The notes below the pieces were generated by a model that was given only the letters and a program-made list of their open reading frames with translations, ran no database searches and was not told where the DNA came from. 64,000 bases of DNA from Mytilus californianus (taxonomy: Eukaryota; Mollusca; Bivalvia; Mytilida; Mytilidae), in assembly GCF_021869535.1 (NCBI RefSeq), contig NW_026262668.1:12074348-12138347 (forward strand), given 5' to 3'. The position numbers and the translations under genes are program-made. Positions 1 to 14,200 of the stretch are shown piece by piece. Each line of letters opens with the position of its first letter. Position 1 is the first letter of the stretch.

Positions 1-151
1 AGTACTAGTCCATTGCAATCTATTACTCAAGGGAAACAATCCATTGCAATCTATTACTCAAGGGAAACAATCTATTGCAATCTATTACTCAAGGGAAACA
101 ATCCATTGCAATCTATTACTCAAGAGAAAACAATCCATTGCACATGCTTAA
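1..151. repeat. 31-bp minisatellite, about 4.5 copies, cut by the window edge
   Basis: Unit CATTGCAATCTATTACTC plus AAGGGAAACAATC recurs at 11, 42, 73 and 104, with a diverged copy at 136. The short plus-strand open frame across it is a product of the repeat. Confidence 0.9.
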
Positions 152-2159
152 TAAAAGGAAGTATTTTACTAAAGTTTCATGTAACATTCACAACAAAACT
201 CTTTTCTCATAAAATAATTTATTAACTCTGTAATCTTTATAACATTGCACATTATTTTGTATGACATGTATTCATTTAAACAATAAAACAACAAAAGCAC
301 CAACACTGTTACTTGTAATAAAGGGAGATAATTTCTGATAAACTAATTTCTCAGTTTGGGAAAAATCTTTAGATCATTCTACATTTAACAAATCATCTTT
401 ACAATAATTAATGGAGTTTTATGCAAACTGTTAGTACAAATGGGATTAAATAATTGAACCTTTGTAGAATTCACTTTTTACAATACATTTTATGTGTCAC
501 TTCCATCTCCAACTTTTTAATATGTCCCTATCATCCATCAACCATCAAAAAGCCCAGATTTATATCATTTTAATCCTGACATTTTGTCGACATAAATGGA
601 ACATTCAACATGACTATACTATATGGGAACATAAATTTCTCATCCAGTAGCAATTATTTTTCTTTAAATATTATAAATTAATTAATGTTTGCAATGTGTT
701 TACTATTGCAAAATTACTACAGGATAGGTTTTCAAAAATAAAAATTCACATTTTAAATGTGATAGTATTATTTGAATGAAGCATTTCCTGAAATTGGAGT
801 AATTACTCTATCATTTTATTTCAACTTTCCTTATTCGCAATTATAAATGCAGGCAAAACTTTCTGAATTTACAGAAACACTTTACTACAAATCAATAATT
901 GTACACAGCAATAAGGGTATAATAACTGTCAAGAAATTTTATTTCAGAAGATTTTTTTCTATATTATTTGTTATAATAAGAATATGGTATAAATGATTAT
1001 TGTATATTAAATATCATGGAATTTAGAAAAAAAAGAAGAAAAATAAAGTATTTAGTACTATGATATGCTAGTTAAACATACATCTTAGAGTAAACGTACT
1101 CCAGATATATAAACTAATCTCAAATCTCAGAAAGCTGCTGCTGACAATTAAAGACAATTTATTTAAGCGTTTACAGAAAGTAAAATCAAGCATAAAAGAA
1201 AACTTGCCAATGAATCTATTTGTAAATCCTATACACTCATCACTCAGTATTTCCATCAAAAAGATGGAAAGACAACTTTTTTGTTCATAATGACTTCTTT
1301 TATAGCATGAGATAAGTTACAGGACAATTTTTCACACAGTTTTCAAAGACCATTCCTCCCTAAATTTTATTGATTGGCACTGGTTCCCGAAATGGATCAA
1401 GATATTGTTACTATAAACCTTTCATATAAACTGATAACAGTCAACCAAGAACTATAAAGGTGTGAGCACTGACAATGCAATATTTTACATAATTTATATT
1501 TCAAACATAACATATTGAAAATTTATCAATGGGCACTAATTTTTAAACTTTAGGGCAGAGGGGTTGGGGTTGGAGAATTAACTACATGTTAATCTTAATT
1601 CTTTTGTCTTCAATGACAAAATTTCAATAAATGAGTAATAATTTGAGAACTCTATACTGAAATATATTGAATAAATTAAAAAATGATGAAAATTTGCATT
1701 AAAAACATTAACAATTCACAGTGGGGAAGGAAAGACTCTGGTCACTGAAGTTTGGTATAGGGGTCCTGTTACAAAAAATTCCTACGCATTGAAATATTTT
1801 GCATATGGAATTCTTAATCCATTTTGAGTGAACCACGCAAATTTCCTCTTTTAAAATTTTTTGAAAAGGTTTAGAAATTTACTTTGAAAATAAAAGGATT
1901 GCAAATTCAAATTTATACGGAATAATTGACCATTACCATTTTTAATAAAACTTTCTCACCAACCATGACATATATCACAATTTAAAAGGAAAAAAAAAAC
2001 AAATTCATTTAAGCAGCATGTCTTTAGCGGCATTTAGTCTACAATTACAACCCCCCTTTTCTATTGAATAATGCATTTTGCTTTCTGAACAATAACAACA
2101 CTTTGTGGAATGTTTTATCACAGTTTTGGCACATAAGATTATGTTCTCAACAGTTTGTG
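152..2159. other. FKBP15 3' UTR and 3' flank
   Basis: No coding potential seen. On the minus strand AATAAA hexamers (TTTATT on the plus strand) occur for example at 1366-1371, 938-943 and 815-820, any of which could serve polyadenylation; I cannot choose between them. The stretch is plain AT-rich DNA with no clear repeat. Confidence 0.5.
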
Positions 2160-2237
2160 TTAACTCAACCAATCTAAATCATCATCGTCGTCATCATCAT
2201 CACCAAACAATGGAGGTGGAGGCTGCGGTTTTAAATC
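2160..2237 (-). CDS. FKBP15: FKBP15 exon 30 (stop codon), residues 1224-1248
   Basis: Acceptor TTTTTTTTACAG; 25 codons and TAA at 2160-2162. Encodes [12 protein letters not shown], eight Asp and LDWLS, almost the same as the human end (PPPTPLFG, seven Asp, IDWLG). The match fixes the gene identity and its 3' end. Confidence 0.95.
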   Translation of the reverse strand, partial: DLKPQPPPPLFGDDDDDDDDLDWLS

Positions 2238-5200
2238 CTGTAAAAAAAATAAATATAATCCTAAGTTAATTATTTGATGAATTCATAAACAATGGCTGTG
2301 GTTTTAAATCCTATTAATAATAAATATAATATAAATAAGGTGATGTAATAATAAACAAACAATGTGGTGTTTAATGATATAAATGTTCAGGGTGTTTCTC
2401 ATTGTTGAAGGCCGTTCAGTGGCCTATAATTGCTAACATCCACTTCATTTGAAATATGGTGAATAATTGTCTCATTGGCAATCGTACCGCATCTCCTTAT
2501 TTTTATATAGAAACAATTTATTACTCAATTTTAAAATTGAAATAATTCATATGGATTCAGTTGTTTAATAAGTTTAAAAGGTTAAAAAATGTACAGTAAT
2601 GTTCTGTACTAAACATGGGCTATAGAAAAATCCCTTCTTACATTTTCAACTTATCCTTAATATTTAGTTACCCCTCTGGGTTTTCCTAGGCTATGCATAA
2701 ACTAGCTATGTATGTTTAACAAGCATTCTGAGAGTATTGCATGGCAATACATAGTCCCCTACCGGTTAAAAATTCACTGTACTGGAACAAAATGCTAACT
2801 TGATCTATAACTCGTCATGGTGTAAACTATATAACAAATATCAAGTAAATATCTTTAAACATGACGAAAAAAAGTGCGTAAAACTGATTATTTGAGTGAA
2901 TTTTCTGTCCAAGGACCATAACTCTGCACAAAATCATCAGACCTGAACAAAATTTGAACTTGATCTGTAACTTGTCATGATAAAACAATACACCAAATAT
3001 CAAATCAATATCTTCAAGCACGAATAATAAAAGTGCGTAAACTGATTTGCCGAAATTGACAGATGGACAGACAAACAGACGGAGTGCAAACCTAAAGTCC
3101 CCTTTGACTTCGTCAGTAGGGGACTAATAATAAACAAAAGTCAAGGAGACTTGAAACCACTTGGCATTATTCCATGTTAAAAGAGAGGCATTAAATACAA
3201 AAGGGACATATAAACTAATAAGTGGAAAACAAAATGAAAACGCCATGACAAATTACGTAAAACGACCAAAAGATAAACAACAGTAAACAATATACAACAT
3301 AGAAAACTATTTTTAATCAAGATAATTAATAAAACACTTACGTCATCTAACAAATCGACTTTTGATGACTTTTTCTTTATATCTTTGGTTTCATCCTTGT
3401 TAAAAGATATTCCTAATGTATCTTCAACATGATTATCATCTCCAAATAAGGAGCTGAAATGTAAACAAAAGATATTCATAATGTATCTTCAACAAGATTA
3501 TCATCTCCAAATAAGGAGCTGAAATGTAAACAAAAGATATTCATAATGTATCTTCAACATGATTATCATCTCCAAATAAGGAGCTGAAATGTAAACAAAA
3601 GATATTCCTAATGTATCTTCAACATGATGATCATCTCCAAATAAGGAGCTGAGATGTAAACAAAAATGTAAACAAAAGATATTCCTAATGTATCTTCAAC
3701 ATGATAATCATCTCCAAATAAGGAGCTGAAATGTAAACAAAAATGTAAACAAAAGATATTCCTAATGTATCTTCAACATGATTATCATCTCCAAATAAGG
3801 AGCTGAGATGTAAACAAAAATGTAAACAAAAGATATTCCTAATGTATCTTCCACATGATTATCATCTCAAAGTAAGGAGCTGAAATGTAAACAAAAATGT
3901 AAACAAAAGATATTCCTAATGTATCTTCAATATGATTATCATCTCCAAATAAGGAGCTGAAATGTAAACAAAAATGTCAACAAAAGATATTCCTAATGTA
4001 TCTTCAATATGATTATCATCTCCAAATAAGGAGCTGAAATGTAAACAAAAATGTAAACAAACGATATTTCTAATGTATCTTCCACATGATTATCATCTCC
4101 AAGTAAGGAGCTGAAATGTAAACAAAAATGTAAACAAAAGATAATCCTAATGTATCTTCAATATGATTATCATCTCCAAATAAGGAGCTGAAATGTAAAC
4201 AAAAATGTAAACAAAAGATATTCCTAATGTATCTTCAATATGATTATCATCTCCAAGTAAGAAGCTGAAATGTAAACAAAAATGTAAACAAAAGATATTC
4301 CTAATGTATCTTCAATATGATTATCATCTCCAAATAAGGAGCTGAAATGTAAACAAAAATGTAAACAAAAGATATTCCTAATGTATCTTCAATATGATTA
4401 TCATCTCCAAGTAAGAAGCTGAAATGTAAACAAAAATGTAAACAAAAGATATTCCTAATGTATCTTCAATATGATTATCATCTCCAAGTAAGGAGCTAAA
4501 ATGTAAACAAAAGATATTCCTAATGTATCTTCAATATGATTATCATCTCCAAATAAGGAGCTGAAATGTAAACAAAAATGAAAACAAAAGATATTCCTAA
4601 TGTATCTTCAATATGATTATCACCTCCAAGTAAGAAGCTGAAATGTAAACAAAAATGTAAACAAAAGATATTCCTAATGTATCTTCAATATGATTATCAT
4701 CTCCAAGTAAGGAGCTGAAATGTAAACAAAAATGTTAACAAAAGATATTCCTAATGTATCTTCAATATGATTATCATCTCCAAATAAGGAGCTGAAATGT
4801 AAACAAAAATGTAAACAAAAGATATTCCTAATGTATCTTCAATATGATTATCATCTCCAAGTAAGGAGCTGAAATGTAAACAAAAATGTAAACAAAAGAT
4901 ATTCCTAATGTATCTTCAACATGATTATCAGTATCTTCAATATGATTATCATCTCCAAATAAGGAGCTGAAATGTAAACAAAAATGTAAACAAAAGATAT
5001 TCCTAATGTATCTTCAATATGATTATCATCTCCAAATAAGGAGCTGAAATGTAAACAAAAATGTAAACAAAAGATATTCCTAATGTATCTTCAATATGAT
5101 TATCATCTCCAAGTAAGGAGCTGAAATGTAAACAAAAATGTAAACAAAAGATATTCCTAATGTATCTTCAACATGATTATCAGTATCTTCAATATGATTA

Positions 5201-8200
5201 TCATCTCCAAATAAGGAGCTGAAATGTAAACAAAAATGTAAACAAAAGATATTCCTAATGTATCTTCAATATGATTATCATCTCCAAGTAAGGAGCTGAA
5301 ATGTAAACAAAAATGTAAACAAAAGATATTCCTAATGTATCTTCAACATGATTATCATCTCCAAATAAGAAGCTGAAATGTAAACAATGACAGAATATTA
5401 ACAATCATTATTGACATCTATGGATATTATTGTAAATTGTAGTAACTTTTTAATAAATTAAACATTTTGCCATTTAATAATTTGTTTATTTCTAAATAGT
5501 CTTATGTTTTTTTATTATTGTACTCGATAGGGATCTTGTAACCAAGAAAAAAAAGTTATATGATGTTATAAGTAATAAAAAAAAAAAAAATCATTTTAAT
5601 CAAAGCTTTTGTAAAAATTAGGTTTTATTTTTTTTCAATACAAGGGGAGATAATTTTCTTGTTTTGTAAAGGATGACAAAACTTGAAACAATTAATTCAA
5701 TATAAAAACATACTCTGTATTGTTCTGTTCTGTTGTATCTTCATCAAAAATAGGTGGAGGCTCCATAGAGGCAGCAGGAGGTACTACAGGTTTATTATTT
5801 TTCTCAATTTTAGGAATATCAAAATCACTTAAGTCTACTTTTGCTTTAGAACCAATATCACTGTCCACGTTCTTTTTATCTTCATTGCTATTTTCAGTTT
5901 TGTTAGGTCCAGTATTAGAATCTGCTGTTGGTTGTTCATTAGTTTCATTTATTATTTCATTTTCACCATGGTTACTTTCCTTTTCTTGTTCATCCTTAAC
6001 AACATTTTTATCTGAATTGACGTCAGGTACATTTTCTTGAGTATTTTCAACAACACTGGCTGCTGATTGGTCATTTTCAATATTATTTTCCATTTCATTG
6101 GATACTTCTGGTAAATCTTCAGGTATATTTTGAGGTTCCTGATTGGGTAGTTCTGTATTTTCAGATTGTATTAGTTCTGATTCTGCTGGTTTACCAACAT
6201 CTGAAAATAAAATCAGCAATGCAGTAACAATTTCAATAAAAGTAAGAAGCTCATTTCACTATACCAAGTTTTTTCTTTCTTTCAAACTTTGTTCAGGTAA
6301 ACTGAATAATTAAACCTAAAAATAATATTGTTAAAGTTAAAAAGCGCCTATCAGATTATCATGTGTGTATACCTTTTAATAATGCTTAGGTCAATTTTAT
6401 GTTTTTAGGAGCTAAAATGAATCTTTTTGCTATTTTGAATTCTTTAACTCTGTGACACTTAACCTATTGATGTCAATCAATTTTGATTTGGAGTGTCAGA
6501 CATTGTATCAGGCTACATTAAAGTTTACGGGAATGACTATAATATCTACTAATGGCAGACAAAAAGCAATTAGATGTATAAACTGTGTGGATGCAGTAAA
6601 CTATCTTCCTTTCATTGATGTAGACATTTTTTTTACACAGCAATGGAGTATTTGATTTGAGAGAGCCTAGAGAGCTTTGGTAGTTTCCTATATAATTTGA
6701 CAATTAAATCACATCTTCTAATTGTCATTAAGATCCATATCATACCATTCTTTTCTTCCTCTACATTATCTTTTACATCCTCCTCGTCTTCGTCTGATTC
6801 TTCTTCTTCCTCATCTTGATCTACAACTTTCTTCTCTTGCTCCTCAACTCCCTCATCTTGATCCCCATCTTGATCCTCATCTTCTTCATCTTCATCTTCT
6901 GACTCCTCTTCACTCTCTTCCTGTACCTCCTGTGTAGGGGTTGCACTTTGACTTTGGACCAGTTTTAATGTTGTGGACTGTAAACAGATAGATTTAAAAA
7001 TAAATGTAGTCTATTTCAAAAATATGACTTTTATCATTATTACCTGTTTCATGTTTCCGTTTTAATTTAATCAAAATGACTACACAGTGTTATTCGGTGG
7101 TTTTCAATGGTTGCCATCAGCCATCACTGTTTTTCTTTCACTATTGTAGTATAAATTAGAACATATCCCCTTACTCATGATACAAAAAAAGCTAAGAGAT
7201 ACTTCTTGACAAGAATTGGGTTCAGGAATTGTTGTTCAATCTCATTACAACCATTGTAATCTTGTGGTAAAGTGTTGTCTCTGATGCATGGGGTTGAAGG
7301 TTTGATTCTAAGCAGGGTTAGACTAAAAATTATAAGATTGGCTTCTTCCCGATTTACACGCAGGATTTTGGAGTAAGACTGATAGGCTTAGAGTCAGTGG
7401 CAGGTAGTTGACATGTCTTCTTGAGGGCTGTTACCTTATCAGATAGAAAATCAAATACAGTTCAGTATGTCATTGTTATAATAAATCAGATCAACAATTA
7501 TTTGATCGGAAAAAGGTTGAAATATTGTGAGTTTTAATTTGTTCTTCAAGAGTTTGAAGTACAAGCACATTATTAACTAATTCTTAATGAAAACCAAGAA
7601 CTTAAAAAACTCTGGCTACAATAATGAAAACAGTGAAGGAAAAAAATTCTAGCTACAATGAAATAAAGACTGACCTTTATAGAGTTAAGTATAGCACCAA
7701 GGACATCACCACCAGTATATGTTTCATCAGAATCAAACTTATTCTTCAGTTCCTGATATACAGTATTCATAATCTTCTTAACCTGTACAAAATATTTAAT
7801 TTTTAATTTTTAATTTAATCTGTATTACAGTACAATTCAATACAATACAATACAGCTAGCTTTCTTTAGAGTCGGTACACATGATAACATACAAAAACAA
7901 GCTCTTTAAAGCTCTTAAAATCGACAAGAACATATATGACAGTAAAATATCTGTTGTTTAGGTGCAGGTTTTAACAGAAAATTTCCTGAACTATTAAATG
8001 TAATTTATTGGTTTTTCATCTAAAATGTAACTTCAAAAAATGTTTACTTGTTTTTGATGAATAAAGAAGAATTCTACCTTTGTCAACAACAGTAAGGTTA
8101 TCCTTGACCTTGCTATAAGGTGTGCTATATGTCACTGTTGACACCAAACAGTAAGATACCTCTATTTTCATTCTTTTTTTATTTACCTCGCCAACAACTG

Positions 8201-11200
8201 ATTGACTAGAGGAGTCACCACTAGATGGCACTCTAACTTCCTGTTGTTTCTGGGCACGCTCTAAAGCATCATCTCTTTCCTCTTCCATTTGGTCCCTTTC
8301 TGATTCCAGTTCATTTATTCTATCTTCATATTTATCTTTCATACCGGTAGCTTGGTTTCGTAAATTTTCATACTGAAAACAGTAAAACAATTATAACACT
8401 ATCGTATCTAACGAAAAAATTTCAGGGTCTCCCTGAAAGTTTCAGCAGTTAAATACAATGTATTTGCAAGTTTTATGTGAAATAGCTTCCTTTAAGAAAA
8501 ATTTAGTATCTGAGGTTTTTTTCTCCAGGGTGCAGTAATGCTCTAAGATACACATGAAGTTGACTGTCAGTTATCTTGACTACTGGTAATTCATGGAGTG
8601 ATAATTAGTTTTTTTCAGACTTTCATGAAATTTTACACACATTTAGAACTCTTTGAACTGCAATTGCATATTGTAAGAGATACAGTAAACTAAAAGTTTG
8701 TGAAATTGATCTTTAAATGTATAGACTATATGGCAACAGCAGTGAAAAAATACAGTTATTTCACCTTAAATTGAGATTTCTTGAAATTCTGTGGACAGAA
8801 TTTCGTTTAAAACGCAATTACATCTGTATCATTTAAATTAAGGAATATATCTCCCTAATGCAAACTCTGATTCCTTACCCGGCTTTGGCTATACTTTTTG
8901 TCTATTTTGGTCTATAAGCTCTTAATCTTTTTAATAAGATTGGAATTTTCAAATATTTTGGCCTTGAGCATCACTGAAGAGACATTTTTTGTCTAAATTA
9001 CATCTGGTGCAGAAAAATTTGTACCGCCAATGTTATTACTATTATCATTATAATAATAAATATAGACATAAAACGTGTACCTTATCTTTCCAAACTGTCA
9101 TTTCTTCTATCTGTTCTTGTAATTCTGTTATCTGACTTTCTGTACCCCCTGATGAGGATTTTATCTCTTGTATCTGTAGTATAGATAATTTATTAAAACT
9201 ATTGTCTTAGCTTTAAAGTTAAAGTTGATTTAATCTTTTGTATCTTAAAATCTAATCTTAGCTTTAACAGCATTTCAAATTTTCTTTGCATTCAATGACA
9301 CATATGTATGCTCTTAAATGACTCAGCTGAGCATCTTCATTTATTAGTTAAGTAAAAATCAGAATAATTTGAATTGCTTCATCCCCCTCTCTTGATGTAA
9401 AAAAAAAAGATAATCTCAAATGTGTGAGAGTTTCATTAATATTGCTGTGATGTATTTTTAAATACAAAAAAAAAAGCTAGTATGACCACCTATAATTCTT
9501 TTAACAAACATGCAATGGAGAATTCTTAATAAACATATTAATTCAACTGTCCTGCACATGCTGAATGTGCATAAAAATAAAATAAATTTTCCACTAGAAA
9601 CAAAGCAATAATAAATCTTTCACATTTAATAAACATCTTAACTAAATCAATATAAATTTCTTATACACAACTTTTCATATACCTTTTTCTCAAGTTGCTG
9701 AACGTTAGTTTGAAGCTCTTCATTTTCTTGCCTTATTTCCTGAAGAGCTCTCTTGTGTTTTTCCTGTTGAGCAGTCATCATTTTATCACACTTTTCTTTC
9801 CATTCTGTGTTTAATTCTTCCTCCACTTGTGAAACCTAGATTCAATGAAGGCATTAAAAATCTATTTTTTTTCTACATGAAGCCAGTCAATAGGGTTTAT
9901 AATTTGATGTCATGTTATGCCTACAAACATATATTTGTTTGATAACTTTTTAGAAAATAATGAAATATCAATTTTTCAAATGTAATGTTTTATGTTAATA
10001 TGGCTATACATTAACAATTTTTTTACAACATTTTAATTCTGGAAAATATCCCTTTCTGGCAGTTTTTATTTAAGGTTTAAATTTTTCATGTGAAATACCT
10101 TAAATGAATCTTATTCATTAATTTTCTGACTGACTCTCACCATAAAAATAGCTAACATAAAAATAAAAATATTTCTCTGTTTAAAGCCATTTTATAATGA
10201 TTTATATTAATAATTTCTGTTGCAGTAAATTCCTGAAACAAAATACATACTCCCATTCTGACTTGTTAAAATAGAACCAAAATCAATAAAAACAACCAGT
10301 GCTTGATACTTACTTGTTCAGCAGTGGCAACATCTGTTGATGATTTGGCTTTTCTTAATTTATCTCTAAGTGTCTGGATTTCTCTCTGAAAATTATTTGA
10401 AAGTAGATATGAATGACAAAGATAGGAAAGGTGAATGTAGTTTAAACTAATACTAGCCTGGGAACTGTATATCTAACTATATATGTTCCTGTACTAGCCT
10501 GGGAACAGTATATCTAACTATATATGTTCCTGTACTAGCCTGGGAACAGTATATCTAACTATATATGTTCCTGTACCAGCCTGGGAACAGTATATCTAAC
10601 TATATATGTTCCTGTACTAGCCTGGGAACAGTATATCTAACTATATATGTTCCTGTACTAGCCTGGGAACAGTATATCTAACTATATATGTTCCTGTACC
10701 AGCCTGGGAACAGTATATCTAACTATATATGTTCCTGTTCTAGCCTGGGAACAGTATATCTAACTATATATGTTCCTGTACCAGCCTGGGAAGAGTATAT
10801 CTAACGATATATGTTCCTGTACTAGCCTGGGAACAGTATATCTAACTATATATGTTCCTGTACTAGCCTAAGTTTTAACTGTATAGTCAGTGGCTTTAAG
10901 AAAACAAATCTATTTTTAAACCTGCCACATGTTCATATGACTGTCCCAAGGCAAGACCTCATCAGTGGTGATCTTATGTTATTTCTAAATGTTTTTAGTC
11001 ATTTGGGGTATTTTGTATTTTGGTATAGATAGCACATCTTTTGATAGTTTTCGTTGAATAAATTCACAACTTTTTTTTTTAGACTAAAAAAAATTTAAGA
11101 GCTTGATATATCGTATAGAAACTTGTCCATTGTTGAAAACCATACGTTGACCCCCCAGATGTCTTTTGGTTTTTTGGTATTGTTGGATTACTGTCTCATT

Positions 11201-14200
11201 AATGTATACCGACTTCTCCATTTATTCATATCCACTATATAGTTTTTTACCAATTCATTTTATTGAGTTTATTCTCAAATACAAATATCAGAAAAAGTAC
11301 AGGATCAAAATCTTCATTTATGAAACACCAAATATTCATCTTGAATGACATGCATACATATATAATGTATACCATTAAATGGATGTCTAATTTCATTAGA
11401 ATTCAAGACTTTTATTGCATATAAATAAAATACATTCTTATTTGACATGACTAAAATATGGTGGTCTTGAAATGATTCGGTAGTGTAAAATAAATTTCTC
11501 TTTTCCTTCAGTGAAAAAAAAAAAATATGCTGATCAAAGTGAGGTAACTGGAACTATTCTCTAGTCTCAAACAAACCTCTAATTGCTCTTTATTTTCTTC
11601 AAATTCCTCTTCCATAGCTCTTTTTTCTTCTGTGGCCTTCCTCTTTCTGTCACTTAAATTCTGTCAAAAAATTAAGATCGTAGAATTACAGCAGAGATTG
11701 ACAGTATTTAAGAAAACAAGAATGCATCCATAGTACACGGATGCCCCACTCGCACTATCATTTTATATGTTCAGTGGACCGTGAAATTGGGGTCAAAACT
11801 CTAATTTGGCATTAAATTTAATGGTTGGACTTCAACTTCATCAAAAACTACCTTGACCAAAACCTTTAACCTGTAGCGGGACAGACGGACGGACGAACAA
11901 ACTGACGCACAGACCGAAAAAACATAATGCCCCTCTACTATTGTATGTGGGGCATAAAAAGCAAATTATCAATTTTATCTGCTTGTTATCTTGAATAAAG
12001 CCCTCTATTTGATAAAAGTTCACAACTTATCAACATTATGCGAATCAATAAACAATAGCATACACAGTCATAATTCTTATATGATTTGTATATCTACAAA
12101 TTTTTGAATGTGATTGGTCCGTAATAATTTTTTTCCATAGTTTCAACTTTGATAGATTATGTTGTGGAAAATTCTTTCATAACCCATGTAAACTCTATGA
12201 CAATTTCACTGTGATATATTCATGTGCTATACACATGAAGGGATCCTGAGGTTCAAAGAAAGTTTAAATTGAAAGAACAAAATAACATATGTTTGGGTTT
12301 AGAATAATAAAGATCAAACACATTTCTTAAAGGTTATTGATGTTTTAAATGAGTAACTGACTCACTAACTTTACATGAAAGTCTTTTGGACTTTTATTCA
12401 ATTTGTGAGTTCAATGGCCCAGTTTACACATCAATGACCTCTAGAAAAATATGTTTAATCCTATTATAAACAATTGTGTATTTAGCATACCTTTATGAAG
12501 TCATAACAACTGTGTATAGAGCATACTTTTACATAATCATAACAACTGTGTGTGGAGCATACTTTTACATAATCATAACAACTGTGTATGGAGCATACTT
12601 TTACATATTCATAACAACTGTGTATGGAGCATACTTTTACATAATCGTAACAACTGTGTATGGAGCATACTTTTACATAATCATAACAATTGTGAATGGA
12701 GCATACTTTTACATAATCGTAACAACTGTGTATGGAGCATACTTTTACATAATCATAACAACTGTGTATGGAGCATACTTTTACATAATTGTGAATGGAG
12801 CATACATTTACATAATCGTAACAACTGTGTATGGAGCATACTTTTACATAATCATAACAACTGTGTATGGAGCATACTTTTACATAATTGTGAATGGAGC
12901 ATACTTTTACATAATCGTAACAACTGTGTATGGAGCATACTTTTACATAATCATAACAACTGTGTATGGAGCATACTTTTACATAATTGTGGATGGAGCA
13001 TACATTTACATAATCATAACAACTGTGTATGGAGCATGCTTTTACATAATCATAACAACTGTGTATGGAGCATGCTTTTACATAATCATAACAACTGTGT
13101 ATGGAGCATACTTTTACATAATCATAACAACTGTGTATGGAGCATACTTTTACATATCATAACAACTGTGTATGGAGCATACTTTTACATATCATAACAA
13201 CTGTGTATGGAGCATACTTTTACATATCATAACAACTGTGTATGAAGCATACCTTTTCCAGGCTTTCTTTAGATGATTTGATATCATTAAATTCTTCCTG
13301 TATTTGTGAGATCTGTGACTCAAAATGTTTACGTCTCTGCCTTTCTTCCTTAAAATTTGTTGACAATTCTGTAATTTTCTGACTGTCATCTACAATATCA
13401 ATATACAGCGTATATGTTAGCATATTTTTAATGTATTTTAGTTAGTAGGAATATATGGTCTACAAATATATTTGTAATCGGTCCCTTTCCTTTTTTCTAT
13501 CATTCTATCCTAGGTAGTTTTTTTTTAAACTGATCAAATAGTAAGATAGATGGGGTGTCAGTATTATGCTTTTTCAAAAATACAATAAAAAGGACAGGTA
13601 AGAGATTTGTATCATGCTATAGGTTGTGTAAAATTGTCAGATTTTGTATAGCTTTATACATAAAATCAATGAATCCACAATATTCATTCTTTTTTGTATT
13701 CTTAATCTGAACTGGACATTTACCTATTTTCTGATTTTTCAGTGACTCTAGTTCCTCTTGCAGCCTGACAGAATCATTAGATGAGACCCCCATCTTCTGC
13801 TGGTATTCAATCTCTTTCTTTCGTAAATTTGTCACCTCTAACTGTAGATTACTATAAAGAGATGTTGCATTGGCCAATTCAGTTGTTAGCTGGACCTGTA
13901 AATTTAACATTTCAAGTTTTAATAGTCATTAAAATCTTTGGTTACAGAAAAACAAATATTTGCAAGGTTTAAGAGCAATTCTCTGTAACCACCAACCATT
14001 TGATATAGGGGGGTCGACACACATAGTCACCTATCCCATGAAACTTAGTCTGACCATATAATTACGTGAAAAAGTAAGAAAAAATCCTCCCAAAGTGTTG
14101 CTAGGCCATGGTTTTCATGGCAACCAAGTCAATGAATTTTCCTATACATTTTGGGCATTTAAGCATTGAAAAAACACCTACTGTGCAAGCATTCTGAAAC

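Noticed and set aside
3454-5390. CRISPR-like regular repeats
   Set aside because: Direct tandem units without unique spacers, in animal intron DNA, with an obvious origin in the exon 29 acceptor.
5720-6040. 106-codon plus-strand open frame
   Set aside because: Antisense shadow of FKBP15 exon 28.
12476-13197. Two overlapping long open frames of 228 and 215 codons with periodic peptides
   Set aside because: They are translations of the 36-bp minisatellite, whose unit is divisible by three; the peptide repeats simply follow the DNA repeat and lie on the strand opposite to FKBP15.
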